The position numbers were made by a program, and so were the translations under genes. From the NCBI GenBank assembly GCA_013285645.1, contig JABDHJ010000001.1:192537-256536 (forward strand): DNA of 64,000 nt, written 5' to 3'. Of the stretch, positions 1 through 9,803 are shown piece by piece. Below the pieces are notes generated by a model. That model saw nothing but the letters and a program-made list of their open reading frames with translations, was not told the origin of the DNA and did not search any database. Each line of letters starts with the position of its first letter. Position 1 is the first letter of the stretch. Source of the stretch: Verrucomicrobiota bacterium (lineage in GTDB: Bacteria; Verrucomicrobiota; Verrucomicrobiia; Methylacidiphilales; UBA1321).

Positions 1-769
1 GTGCTCCGCCAACCGAAACGTTGACGAAAAGCAGTCCCAGCGTCGCGTACATGAATTTTAGACTGGGCCCGAGCCGATAAAACTCGCGACCAAGCAGCAC
101 CGCGCAGATGGTCATCGCCGCGGGTTCCGTGATGAGCGATCCAAGCAGCGGCCCGATCGTCAGCAGCGCAAACCACCAGCGCGCCGGAGATTTCCCCGCC
201 ACCAAGCCCAAGATTCGCACCGCCGCTTGCACCACCGGTCGGCTCGCCGCAATGGCCATGATCACCACGACGAAAAGCGGTTCCGTGTAGGTCACGGTCT
301 GGTCGATGTAAGTCCGCATCACGTCGGGCCCCTTGGCGATCACGATGGCAATCGCCAGGGGAATCACCCAAATACCGAAGACCGCCTCCACTTCGCCCAG
401 GAAGTGAAGAATCGCAGCGGGAATGCTCTGATGAAAACGATGCGGCACTTTTTCTCCGAGATCGTCACCGTGAATGGCCTTGAGTTTTTCCTCATGCCGA
501 TGCTGGACCTGGTGCGAAAGCTTGAGAATTTTCGGCGCAAAAAAAGTGTGGATAATCGCGAGCAAAAAGATAACGGTCGAGACCAGATTGAACGGTTCCA
601 CCTGGACCCGATGGACCAGAACCGTCCAGACATTCGACGTGTCACCGTCATCATACGAGGCCAGTGGCGGCGGGAAAGCCACCACATCGGCTGACGGCGC
701 CGCAGCGTGAACCGCTGTGGGAAAGAATCCTAACGATGCCAGCACGATAAGAAGAACGAAGCGGCTCAT
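1..769 (-). CDS. putative Na+/H+ antiporter-like membrane protein (C-terminus truncated by window edge)
   Basis: Manual reverse-strand reading from ATG at 769: MSRFVLLIVLASLGFFPTAVHAAAPSADVV...FNLVSTVIFLLAIIHTFFAPKILKLSHQ...; open to position 1. Signal peptide plus hydrophobic segments resembling the Na_H_antiport_3-type family. Confidence 0.6.
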   Translation of the reverse strand, partial: MSRFVLLIVLASLGFFPTAVHAAAPSADVVAFPPPLASYDDGDTSNVWTVLVHRVQVEPFNLVSTVIFLLAIIHTFFAPKILKLSHQVQHRHEEKLKAIHGDDLGEKVPHRFHQSIPAAILHFLGEVEAVFGIWVIPLAIAIVIAKGPDVMRTYIDQTVTYTEPLFVVVIMAIAASRPVVQAAVRILGLVAGKSPARWWFALLTIGPLLGSLITEPAAMTICAVLLGREFYRLGPSLKFMYATLGLLFVNVSVGGA

Positions 770-843
770 AATTGACCGCCGTTTGATGACTCGGTTCCGG
801 TCAAAGATCAAGCCTGTTCCACCGCTATGACTGGCACCGTTTA

Positions 844-2466
844 TCAATACCGAAGTTCCGTCGAAGACGTATGTCCTGAATTTCTCAGGCTCACGTCCGG
901 GGAAAGTTGAAGTACGTCGCGCCCTTTTATCTCCATTCCAGCAGGAGCAATATGGTTCTCCTTGATAAATTGGGCCAGTGCCAAGCTGGGGCGTCTTTGA
1001 AATTCATCCATGACCAAGGCATCTCGAAAACGTCCAAGCCCCAGGTAGTCTTGAACCAAGGGTGGAATCACGATTCCAAGCTCGCTCAACGGCCTTTCAC
1101 CGCGATAAAACGCATCCACTTTCTTTTGAGTCAATTTGCCGTTTTGGAGTGCTTTCTGCACCTCTGCTTTAACGGCGGGAAGGTTCGGGCAAGGCCCCGC
1201 CACCAACCGTTCCAAAGCCAACCGTTGAGCGTCTGTAACCAATTCGATACGCCCCATCATGACGCGCGTGATTTCCGTCGGCGCGCCGGTGATCGTCAGT
1301 GGCAACACTTTGTCCACCCACGCACGAGGCACAATGTAGAAGAAGCGCAGTCCGGGACTCTTGAAGTAGGACAACTCCCAAGTCCGCAACATGGCCGAGG
1401 CTTCATCGGGATAGAGGCTCTCTTTTATCAACGCGGCCTGCATGGAGACCTTGAGCTTATTGAGACTGTCGATGCTGAAATCAGAATCGGCAAAGGAAGC
1501 TGGCACATCAGGAAACCGCGCGACCGGGACCGTAACGAATGGCAGCGGTTCGGGATGATCGAGGCAATAATAGGCACAACTCCCATCGGCCCGTATTTGG
1601 ACCATCCATGCCCAATCAAATTTTCCACCCAGGCCTGTGCCCGACATGGGTGAACTAATCGCCAAACCCTGCTTTCCGTTAGTGCTGCCCGGCGATAGAA
1701 AAAGCGGCGAATCAAGATGCCCCACCCCGCGATAAAAGAGAAAATGTTCGGCCTGGATGAAATCGTGCGATCCACCTTTGTTATCCGGTTCTGAGAATTT
1801 GACTTCAAGCAAGGGTGCGCTGACTTCTCGCGGCGTGGTCCAGACCTTGTCGTCCGTCTTAACCGGTTCTCCTCGCAAAGAAGGGTAGGTCTCAAGGTTA
1901 TATTTGTCATCGGTCGGCACCGGTTTTCCTGAAGCCCCAATTTGGACACCCTTCCACGTAAGCCCGGACATGGTGGAGTCGATGATTTTATCCTTAACAA
2001 ACGGTATGCCGCCGTTCAGCGGCACGTCCTCCACTTGGGCATAGGGATAATACTGACTCAGGATTCCTCCGTGAAAGTCGACGTGAACATCGAGCGGTGG
2101 TACTGATCGCGCCGTCTGGCCCTTGGGTGGATAAATATAGAGCACGGGCGTTTCGAGCCGCATCGTCACGGTGGGATCTCCCACCGCCCACCCTTTCCCG
2201 CCCGTCTCCGTGTAGGGCGGCAGGCCGATGTTTTCTTCATTACGCGAATGCGGATTCGTTACAGATACACCCGCCACCTGCCAGACAAAGTCAGGCACTG
2301 GCTCATCATCCACATTAATGCCACCAATGGCCTGTCCCCTTCCGTCCTGCAGCGAAGTGAAAGTGCCCCATTCGTGGACAATGACGGGATTGGCGGCGTG
2401 GAGCGGAATTGCGATCGAGAAAAGCGCAAGGAGGCAGCAGTTGAGGAGAGAAATAATTGTTCTCAT
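844..2466 (-). CDS. secreted hypothetical protein with N-terminal 'VHEWGTFTSLQDGRG' motif
   Basis: 540 aa ORF with signal peptide (MRTIISLLNCCLLALFSIAIPLHA) followed by HEWGTFTS; no catalytic family recognised. Confidence 0.75.
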   Translation of the reverse strand: MRTIISLLNCCLLALFSIAIPLHAANPVIVHEWGTFTSLQDGRGQAIGGINVDDEPVPDFVWQVAGVSVTNPHSRNEENIGLPPYTETGGKGWAVGDPTVTMRLETPVLYIYPPKGQTARSVPPLDVHVDFHGGILSQYYPYAQVEDVPLNGGIPFVKDKIIDSTMSGLTWKGVQIGASGKPVPTDDKYNLETYPSLRGEPVKTDDKVWTTPREVSAPLLEVKFSEPDNKGGSHDFIQAEHFLFYRGVGHLDSPLFLSPGSTNGKQGLAISSPMSGTGLGGKFDWAWMVQIRADGSCAYYCLDHPEPLPFVTVPVARFPDVPASFADSDFSIDSLNKLKVSMQAALIKESLYPDEASAMLRTWELSYFKSPGLRFFYIVPRAWVDKVLPLTITGAPTEITRVMMGRIELVTDAQRLALERLVAGPCPNLPAVKAEVQKALQNGKLTQKKVDAFYRGERPLSELGIVIPPLVQDYLGLGRFRDALVMDEFQRRPSLALAQFIKENHIAPAGMEIKGRDVLQLSPDVSLRNSGHTSSTELRY

Positions 2467-2712
2467 ATCACCGAGCCGCCTTGGGGAACCGTAGATCGCA
2501 CTCGCAATATGGTCAAGAGACCGAGGAAAGGCTGACTGAACTGATCCTTCGACAAGCTCAGGATGACAGAATTGTTAAAAAGTAAATTCGTTGAGCTTTT
2601 CATCCCATTCCCCTTTTGTGTTCTTTGCGTTCTTTTGTGGCCAACGGCTCCCTTCATGTTTTCCTGTTAAATAAATTCCGGTTTTGGTTATGATGACCAG
2701 CTCACCAAATCT

Positions 2713-3651
2713 ATGAGCACATCCAAACCTCGCGCGCTTCTCTTTTCCGGCCAGGGCGCACACAAAGTCGGCATGGGCGCCGATCTTTTTGACAACAGCC
2801 CTTCCGCCAACGCGCTCTACAAACTGGCCGATAGCCGCCTCGGCTGGCCGTTGAGCGAATACAGTTTCAAGGGCCCCGATACGGTCCTGACCGAGACGCG
2901 CGTCTGCCAACCGGCCCTCTACGCGCATGGACTGGCCATTCTCGCGGCCTTTGAGGATTACGCGAAACGCCCTCTGCGTTTTGAGGCTGCTGCTGGCTTG
3001 TCTTTGGGCGAATACACCGCCCATGCCGCCGCAGGCACGTTTACTTTTCAGACCGGACTCAACCTCGTCGCGGAACGCGGTCGCCTGATGCAGGAGGCCT
3101 GTGACGCGACCGTCGGCACGATGATCACGCTGCTCAGTGCGACTCCCGAGCAGGCCAAGGAAATCGCCGACAAATGCAACGTCGATGTGGCCAATTTGAA
3201 TTGCCCCGGCCAAGTTGTTCTCTCCGGTGGCGTCAGGGAAATGGAAGGCGTGGCCGAGGCGGCCAAGACGCTGGGCATCCGCAAGGTCATTCCGCTCAAG
3301 GTCGCCGGAGCCTATCATTCACGATTGATGGCGGGCGCGGCAACGGGCCTCGCCGAGTATCTGCGCACCGCCGAAATCAGGCATCCCAAGATGCCCGTGG
3401 TGGCCAATTACACCGCCGACGTCACGGAAGGCGTGGACAATATTCTCACCACGCTCGAGATGCAGGTCTGCGGCTCCGTCCGCTGGACTGAATCGATCCA
3501 ACGTCTCATCGCAATGGGCTTTACCGACTTCGTCGAGTGCGGGCCGGGCGGCGTCATCGCCGGACTTTTGCGCCGGATCGACTCCACCGTGAGCTGTTTA
3601 TCATTGGAATCTTACGCCGACATCGTTAAACACGCCGATGCCCTCATCTAA
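2713..3651 (+). CDS. fabD: malonyl CoA-acyl carrier protein transacylase
   Basis: [14 protein letters not shown] and [14 protein letters not shown] (GxSxGE) motifs; followed by fabG, acpP, fabF. Confidence 0.95.
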   Translation: MSTSKPRALLFSGQGAHKVGMGADLFDNSPSANALYKLADSRLGWPLSEYSFKGPDTVLTETRVCQPALYAHGLAILAAFEDYAKRPLRFEAAAGLSLGEYTAHAAAGTFTFQTGLNLVAERGRLMQEACDATVGTMITLLSATPEQAKEIADKCNVDVANLNCPGQVVLSGGVREMEGVAEAAKTLGIRKVIPLKVAGAYHSRLMAGAATGLAEYLRTAEIRHPKMPVVANYTADVTEGVDNILTTLEMQVCGSVRWTESIQRLIAMGFTDFVECGPGGVIAGLLRRIDSTVSCLSLESYADIVKHADALI

Positions 3652-4390
3652 TTTTCTCGCCAACAAAGTCGCCCTCGTCACCGGCGCCAGCCGTGGACTC
3701 GGCCAGGCCATCGCCCTCGCGCTCGCGGCGGAAGGCGCAACCATCGCCGCTATCGCCCGCACGGAAGACGCGCTCAAATCCACCCTCGAAACGATCCGTG
3801 CCGCCGGTGGCGTCGCCGAACCTTTTGCGCTCGATGTCTCCGACAGTGCCGCCTGCGAAGAAACCGTGACGAAAATCACAACCAAGCTCCAGCGCATCGA
3901 TATTCTAGTGAACAACGCAGGAGTCACGCGCGACGGCCTCCTCATGCGCATGAGCAGCGAGGCTTGGGACACGGTCCTCGATACCAATCTCAAGGGCGCA
4001 TTCAATCTCACCAAGCTGGTCGGACGTCTCATGATCCGCGAGCGCGCCGGGCACATCATCAATATTTCGTCGGTCATCGGCCTGATGGGAAATGCTGGAC
4101 AGGCCAATTATGCGGCATCGAAAGCGGGCTTGATCGGCTTTACAAAATCGGTCGCGCGCGAATTTGCGTCACGCGGAATCACCTGCAATGCGGTGTGTCC
4201 CGGCTTCATCGAAACCGACATGACTAAAGATTTGAGTGAAGACTTGAGAAAAAAACTTTTGGCCAGTATCCCCCTGCAACGCCTCGGCCAACCGGCTGAT
4301 GTGGCCGGGGTTGTGGCCTTTCTTTGCTCGCCCGCTGCGAGCTATATTACAGGTCAAGTCTTGACGGTGGACGGAGGTATGGTCATGTAA
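3638..4390 (+). CDS. fabG: 3-oxoacyl-[acyl-carrier-protein] reductase
   Basis: SDR fold: [41 protein letters not shown]; overlaps the fabD end. Confidence 0.95.
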   Translation: MPSSNFLANKVALVTGASRGLGQAIALALAAEGATIAAIARTEDALKSTLETIRAAGGVAEPFALDVSDSAACEETVTKITTKLQRIDILVNNAGVTRDGLLMRMSSEAWDTVLDTNLKGAFNLTKLVGRLMIRERAGHIINISSVIGLMGNAGQANYAASKAGLIGFTKSVAREFASRGITCNAVCPGFIETDMTKDLSEDLRKKLLASIPLQRLGQPADVAGVVAFLCSPAASYITGQVLTVDGGMVM

Positions 4391-4527
4391 AGCAGGTAAA
4401 AACCGCACACCCTGTCAAGCCTAAGTGGAATGGAGCGCAAACTTGACCCAAAGAAAAAGTTTGCCAAAGCGCAATTGCAACCGTAACAACGCACCTACAA
4501 GTAAACGCAAAGGAGCTAGAATTTTTT

Positions 4528-4773
4528 ATGTCCGAAAAGTCGATTGAAGAGAAAGTCAAAGACATCATTGTGGAACAACTCGGCGTCAACCCTGAACAGG
4601 TGACGTCCCAGGCCAAGTTTATCGAGGACCTGGGAGCCGACTCGCTTGACACCGTCGAGCTGGTCATGGCGTTCGAAGAAGAATTTAATGTCGAAGTGCC
4701 CGACGAAGAGGCCGAAAAATTGCAGACCGTCGGAGATGTGGTAAAATACATCGAAGACAAGGGTTCGAAATAA
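4528..4773 (+). CDS. acpP: acyl carrier protein
   Basis: 81 aa with phosphopantetheine site [18 protein letters not shown]. Confidence 0.97.
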   Translation: MSEKSIEEKVKDIIVEQLGVNPEQVTSQAKFIEDLGADSLDTVELVMAFEEEFNVEVPDEEAEKLQTVGDVVKYIEDKGSK

Positions 4774-4799
4774 GCCTCTAAATCCGGCTTATCGAGCAA

Positions 4800-4833
4800 G
4801 GCATCCTGTCGTACAGGGTGCCTTTTTCGTTTT
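4800..4833 (+). terminator. Rho-independent terminator downstream of acpP
   Basis: ggcatcctgt-cgt-acagggtgcc followed by tttttcgttt. Confidence 0.8.
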
Positions 4834-4866
4834 CATCGGCACAGGCCTTGGTTAGATTAACTACTT

Positions 4867-6114
4867 ATGAATGAACGGCGCATCGTCATCACCGGCTTGG
4901 GTGCGGTCACTCCCCTTGGCCTCGACGTCAACACTTCCTGGACCAACCTGGTGGCTGGAAAGAGCGGCGTGGGCCCGATCACCTTGTGGGACGCCTCCAA
5001 GTTCGACTGTCGTTTTGCCGCGCTGGTGAAGGATTTTGAGCCGAAGATCCATTTCCGGAATGAGAAGGACGCGCGCCGCGCCGACCGCTATTCACAAATG
5101 GCCATGGCCTCGGCCAAGGAAGCCGTCAAGCACGCTGGTCTCGATACAACGCAAATTCCGGCAGACCGCATCGGAGTTCTCGTCGGCTCCGGCATCGGTG
5201 GACTGAAATCGCTGGGTGATCAGGATGAAATTCTCATGACCAAGGGCCCGGGCCGCATCTCGCCTTTCATGATTCCGATGATGATCAGCAACATGGCCGC
5301 CGGATTGATCTCGATGGAATTTGGCTTTGCCGGTCCGAACTTCGCGGTCGTCACCGCTTGTGCGACCTCTAACAATTGCATCGGCGAAGCTTGGCGCTTG
5401 ATTCGCGATAACGAGGCCGACGTCATTCTGGCCGGCGGCAGTGAGGCGGCCTGTGTTCCCTTGGGCATGAGCGGTTTTGCCGCCCTGCGGGCCCTCAGCA
5501 CGCGCAACGACGAACCTGAGCGGGCGTCACGGCCTTTCGACAAGGACCGGGACGGCTTCGTCATGGGCGAGGGCGCCGGTGTGGTCATCGTCGAGGAACT
5601 CGAACACGCCAAGAAGCGTGGTGCGAATATTTTGGCGGAACTGACCGGCTACGGCCTCACCGCCGATGCCTATCACATGACCTCCCCTGCCCCTGGCGGC
5701 ACGGGCGCCGTCAAGGCGATGCAGCACGCGGTGAAGCGGTCAGGCTTGTCGCTGGACAAGATCGATTACATCAACGCCCACGGCACCTCGACGCCGGTCG
5801 GCGATGTCGCGGAAACCGAGGCCATCAAGGTTGTCTTTGGCGACCACGCGAAGAAAGTCCCCGTCAGCTCCACCAAATCGATGACCGGCCATCTCCTGGG
5901 CGCCGCTGGCGCAATCGAAATCATCGTCTGCATCAAGGCGATCGAGCACAACCTCATCCCGCCCACGATCAACCTTGAAAACCCGGATCCGCAGTGCGAC
6001 CTCGACTACGTGCCCAACAAGGCCCGCGAATGCAAAGTCGATGCCGCCCTGAGTAATTCCTTCGGCTTCGGTGGCCATAACGCCACCCTCCTCGTACAGC
6101 GGTTCGTCGGATAG
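4867..6114 (+). CDS. fabF: beta-ketoacyl-ACP synthase II
   Basis: [32 protein letters not shown] active Cys, [26 protein letters not shown]. Confidence 0.96.
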   Translation: MNERRIVITGLGAVTPLGLDVNTSWTNLVAGKSGVGPITLWDASKFDCRFAALVKDFEPKIHFRNEKDARRADRYSQMAMASAKEAVKHAGLDTTQIPADRIGVLVGSGIGGLKSLGDQDEILMTKGPGRISPFMIPMMISNMAAGLISMEFGFAGPNFAVVTACATSNNCIGEAWRLIRDNEADVILAGGSEAACVPLGMSGFAALRALSTRNDEPERASRPFDKDRDGFVMGEGAGVVIVEELEHAKKRGANILAELTGYGLTADAYHMTSPAPGGTGAVKAMQHAVKRSGLSLDKIDYINAHGTSTPVGDVAETEAIKVVFGDHAKKVPVSSTKSMTGHLLGAAGAIEIIVCIKAIEHNLIPPTINLENPDPQCDLDYVPNKARECKVDAALSNSFGFGGHNATLLVQRFVG

Positions 6115-6160
6115 GTAGCTGTCGACCGCCGGGCGGCGGTGTCTTTGTTCCCTTCCCCTT

Positions 6161-6372
6161 CCGTCATCCTGAGCTTGTCGCACACTCGTGTGGCAGGATC
6201 AGTTCCGCCTGTCCCCGCTCCCCTCGTTCCCAAGTTTTACTTGGGAATGTCCGTGTCCCCTCAACTTCGTTGCAAGACGAAGAAGCATAGCTTCGCAGAC
6301 AAGTGCGTTCCCAAGTGCAACTTGGGAACGAGGAAAAAGGCAGACTGAACTGATCCTTCGACAAGGATGACG
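6161..6372. repeat. composite intergenic repeat block (TCATCCTGAGCTTGTCG-type repeats flanking two GTTCCCAAG...CTTGGGAAC palindromes)
   Basis: tccgtcatcctgagcttgtcg (6160-6180), cgttcccaagttttacttgggaatg (6225-6249), cgttcccaagtgcaacttgggaacg (6306-6330), cagactgaactgatccttcgacaaggatgacgg (6341-6373). Confidence 0.8.
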
Positions 6373-6404
6373 GATTGTTTTTACGAGAATTGAGGAAGCT
6401 ACCC

Positions 6405-6989
6405 TCAATCCTTACTGCGCTCTTCCATCCACCTCTTCGTCAGCACATGATCAACCCCGAGGTGATCGAGGATTCGAGCAACGACCGTATCCACCAAATC
6501 GAGGATGGTCTCCGGCCTGTGATAGAAGGCAGGAATGGCCGGAATAACCTCTGCCCCCGCTTCAAGGACAGTCACGATGTTCCGGGCCTGAATCAGGTTC
6601 CAGGGGGTCTCCCGGGGCACGAGGATCAGCTTCCGCTTTTCCTTCAGGAAGACATCGGCGGCGCGGGCTATGGCGCTGTCCGAATAACCATGCGCAATCC
6701 GGCCCAGCGTCCCCATGGAACAGGGAACGATGACCATGGCATCGAACCGGGCCGAGCCGCTGACAAAAGGGACCTGCATGGAACTGTCTCCATGGACTTG
6801 AAAGCCTTCCGGAATAACCAACTTGCCTACCTCGGCCTGGGCCACTTCCCGAGCGTGGGAACTTAGGGCGACATGCACCTCATGCGGTCCTTTTGGGTCT
6901 TCATTGAGAATCTGTAATAAGCGCTGGGCATAGAGGGAACCACTGGCCCCGGTAATCGCCACGACGAGCTTCATTTCCACATGATACAC
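6405..6989 (-). CDS. ubiX: UbiX-family flavin prenyltransferase
   Basis: VAITGASGSLYAQRLLQIL; VIVPCSMGTLGRIAHGYSDSAIARAADVFLKEKRKLILVPRETP. Confidence 0.92.
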   Translation of the reverse strand: MYHVEMKLVVAITGASGSLYAQRLLQILNEDPKGPHEVHVALSSHAREVAQAEVGKLVIPEGFQVHGDSSMQVPFVSGSARFDAMVIVPCSMGTLGRIAHGYSDSAIARAADVFLKEKRKLILVPRETPWNLIQARNIVTVLEAGAEVIPAIPAFYHRPETILDLVDTVVARILDHLGVDHVLTKRWMEERSKD

Positions 6990-7134
6990 GCAATAGGCTT
7001 ATGAACAAGGAATTACGCAAATAGTTACCGCCAATTGATTTGTCAATGCTTGACGCAATGGGCCGTTAAAAAGTAGTTTATCTCTTTAAGCTTCTAGGCG
7101 TTGACCTTTCCTGCCACCGACCTATAGTTGAATA

Positions 7135-7650
7135 GTGGAGCTTTCTAAGATTTTGGTGGCAAGGAGTGCCGCCCTCGGGTTTATCAAGGTTGTTGGCCGC
7201 GGATCCTTTCAGAATTCGGGTTGCCTCAAGGCCTTTTACCAGCAACTCCTGAAGGATGGGGTTCATCGCTTTGTGGTCGATTTGGAGGCTTGTACCTACC
7301 TCGACAGCACCTTTTTGGGCATTTTACTGGGCTTGGGCCTCAAGCTAAAGGAGGGTGGAAACGGCCTCCTCCACATCCTCAATGCCAGCCCCCGCAACCT
7401 CGAGTTGCTGAGAAATCTGGGGCTGGACCGCCTGATCAATATCGATGCCGCCCCTGTCCCGCTTAACGGCATAACCGAAAAGACGCTGGAAGAGATGGCT
7501 TGTCCCACCCCGACGCGACAGGAAGCGGCCCCGACCATCCTTGAAGCCCACGAAGCCCTGATGGAATTTGATCCCCGCAACGTCCCCAAGTTCAAGGACG
7601 TCGTAGAATTTCTGCGGGAAGATCTCGGTCAAATCGCCGGCAAGAATTGA
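7135..7650 (+). CDS. STAS-domain anti-anti-sigma-like protein (GTG start)
   Basis: FVVDLEACTYLDSTFLGILLGLGLKLKEGG resembles the conserved STAS phosphoacceptor region; followed by a PP2C/SpoIIE phosphatase. Confidence 0.8.
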   Translation: MELSKILVARSAALGFIKVVGRGSFQNSGCLKAFYQQLLKDGVHRFVVDLEACTYLDSTFLGILLGLGLKLKEGGNGLLHILNASPRNLELLRNLGLDRLINIDAAPVPLNGITEKTLEEMACPTPTRQEAAPTILEAHEALMEFDPRNVPKFKDVVEFLREDLGQIAGKN

Positions 7651-7716
7651 CCGCAACGGCGCAACGTCCGGCCATAACTCTGATTGACGCCCGGCGGGTT
7701 CTGCTAATCTAGCCGC

Positions 7717-9171
7717 ATGCACATCGCGTGGTACTTTTTCATCATTGGCGCGATCCTGAGCATCTCGGTGTTCATTTACATCCGGAGGAAACTGAAAGTC
7801 AGCCAGGATCTGCAAGTCCAATTGCACAAGGAATTCAACGCCCTCCAGCAGGAAAAGAAGATCATCTACGATTTCCTGCACGATCTCGGCGAGGCCTTTA
7901 CCGAGGAAATCGACCGGGAGTATCTCCTGCTCATCATCGTGACGTGCGCACGCAAGGTGACCGGCGCCAGGGGAGCGGCCATCTATCTTTGGGATGCCGA
8001 CCGGGAAAAACTGATCGCCGCCATCATCAATGGAACGTTCCCACCGCCGCTGAAGGTCGAGAATGCGATCGCCGATCAACTCGCCGCCAAGGCCGAGGAC
8101 CTGGAAGCATTTTTGCGGCTCGAAGCAATTCCCGCCCAGTCAAACACCGTCATAGCGGAGGTGGCGCAAACTGGCGTGGGCATCTATGCGGAGCGGGCGG
8201 AACTGGACGAGCGCTTTCCCTGGTTTCGCCAAAAACCGTTGCAGACGGAGACCTACCTCGCCGTGCCTCTCCACTACCGCGAGGAACAGCTCGGCGTGCT
8301 GGCCCTGGCCAATCGTGAGGACAGCAAATCCTTCAGCAAATCCGACTTTGATTTGATCAAGGCCGTGGCCGACCAAGCCGCCTACTCATTGCAGCACGCT
8401 CAGATTTACACGCAGCTCACGGAGAAAAAGAAGCTCGATCATGAAATCGAAGTGGCCCGCGAAATCCAGCGGATTCTTCTCCCCAGCGAGGCTCCGCACA
8501 TGGAGGGCTTCAACTGCGCCGCCCTGAATATTCCGGCCCAACAGGTCAGCGGCGATTACTTCGATTTTATCCAAGTGGACGAGCAGCGCTGGGGCATAGC
8601 CGTCGCCGATGTCAGCGGCAAAGGCGTGCCCGCCTCGATCATCATGGCGATGTGCCGCAGCGTCCTGCGCAGCAAGGCGCCGGGCAATCCCTCGCCCGCC
8701 CAGGTCTTGCGCGATGTCAATCGCCTGCTTTATCCCGATATCCGCGAGGACATGTTCATCACCATGATCTATCTGGTCATCGACCAATCGGGCACACTCA
8801 CGCTGGCGAGGGCCGGACACGAAGCGGCGCTCTGGTGCCGGGAACATTTCAAGCACATCGAACCCATCGAGGCGCCCGGAATTGCCCTTGGAATTGATGC
8901 TGGCGATGTCTTTGACGAAGTCATTAAGGATGTTACAGTACAACTCTCGCCACAGGACACCGTGGTGGTTTATACCGATGGAATCAACGAAGCGCTGGAC
9001 GAAGAAGGCAATGAATTTGGCCAGGACCAACTGAAGGCCGTTCTCCGCGAGGCAGGCCCGCAAAGCGTCGATTTCCTCGTGCAAGCAATCGTCGACCGGG
9101 TGCAGGACTTCAGCAAAGGCCATCCCCAAAACGATGATATTACGCTGGCAGCAGTGCAACGATCCGATTAA
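7717..9171 (+). CDS. membrane-anchored GAF-domain PP2C/SpoIIE-type serine phosphatase (RsbU-like)
   Basis: N-terminal TM, coiled coil, GAF-like region, EVAREIQRILLPSEAP and SGDYFDFIQVDEQRWGIAVADVSGKGVPASIIMAM, VVYTDGINEALDEEGNEFG. Confidence 0.92.
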   Translation: MHIAWYFFIIGAILSISVFIYIRRKLKVSQDLQVQLHKEFNALQQEKKIIYDFLHDLGEAFTEEIDREYLLLIIVTCARKVTGARGAAIYLWDADREKLIAAIINGTFPPPLKVENAIADQLAAKAEDLEAFLRLEAIPAQSNTVIAEVAQTGVGIYAERAELDERFPWFRQKPLQTETYLAVPLHYREEQLGVLALANREDSKSFSKSDFDLIKAVADQAAYSLQHAQIYTQLTEKKKLDHEIEVAREIQRILLPSEAPHMEGFNCAALNIPAQQVSGDYFDFIQVDEQRWGIAVADVSGKGVPASIIMAMCRSVLRSKAPGNPSPAQVLRDVNRLLYPDIREDMFITMIYLVIDQSGTLTLARAGHEAALWCREHFKHIEPIEAPGIALGIDAGDVFDEVIKDVTVQLSPQDTVVVYTDGINEALDEEGNEFGQDQLKAVLREAGPQSVDFLVQAIVDRVQDFSKGHPQNDDITLAAVQRSD

Positions 9172-9189
9172 TTACATTTTAATTTTAAC

Positions 9190-9783
9190 ATGAAAAAAGA
9201 AGCAGAAAAAAAACACGAACATCCGAAACATTCTCACGGCGAGGAAGCTCCGGCATCCCCTACCCCGGTTGAAATTGTCGAACCTACCGAGAGTGCCGCT
9301 CCCATCGATCCCCTCGAGGCCGCCCAAACGCAGATCGCGGAGTTGAAGGATCGCCTTCTCCGTGCCCAGGCCGAGTGGGACAACTCCCGCAAACGTATCC
9401 TTCGCGACAAGGAAGATGCCGTGCGTTACGCCGGGGAAGCGCTCCTCGAAAAACTGCTGCCCGTCATGGATAACTTTGAGATGGGCATGCAGGCTGCCAA
9501 GACCGCAACGGATACCAAGGCCATCGTCCAGGGATTTGAGATGGTCCAGTCCCAACTAGAAAAAGTCCTGCGCGAAGCCGGAGTCGAGGCCATTGACTCC
9601 GTCGGACACCCCTTCGATCCGCATCGGCACGAGGCTCTTGGTCATCATGAATCAGAAGAACACCCGGAAGGCCATGTGCTGATGCAGATGCGCAAAGGCT
9701 ACAAGCTCAAGGATCGCCTGTTGCGTCCAGCATCGGTTTTTGTCGCCAAACCCCCGGAAGGTAAGGCATCCTCCAAGCCCTAA
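9190..9783 (+). CDS. grpE: nucleotide exchange factor GrpE
   Basis: LRAQAEWDNSRKRI...LLEKLLPVMDNFEMGM; FDPHRHEALG; followed by dnaJ. Confidence 0.93.
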   Translation: MKKEAEKKHEHPKHSHGEEAPASPTPVEIVEPTESAAPIDPLEAAQTQIAELKDRLLRAQAEWDNSRKRILRDKEDAVRYAGEALLEKLLPVMDNFEMGMQAAKTATDTKAIVQGFEMVQSQLEKVLREAGVEAIDSVGHPFDPHRHEALGHHESEEHPEGHVLMQMRKGYKLKDRLLRPASVFVAKPPEGKASSKP

Positions 9784-9803
9784 TTTCAGCTGCGAAAGAT
9801 TAA

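Noticed and set aside
2575-3318. 247-aa minus-strand ORF
   Set aside because: Antisense to fabD; shadow ORF.
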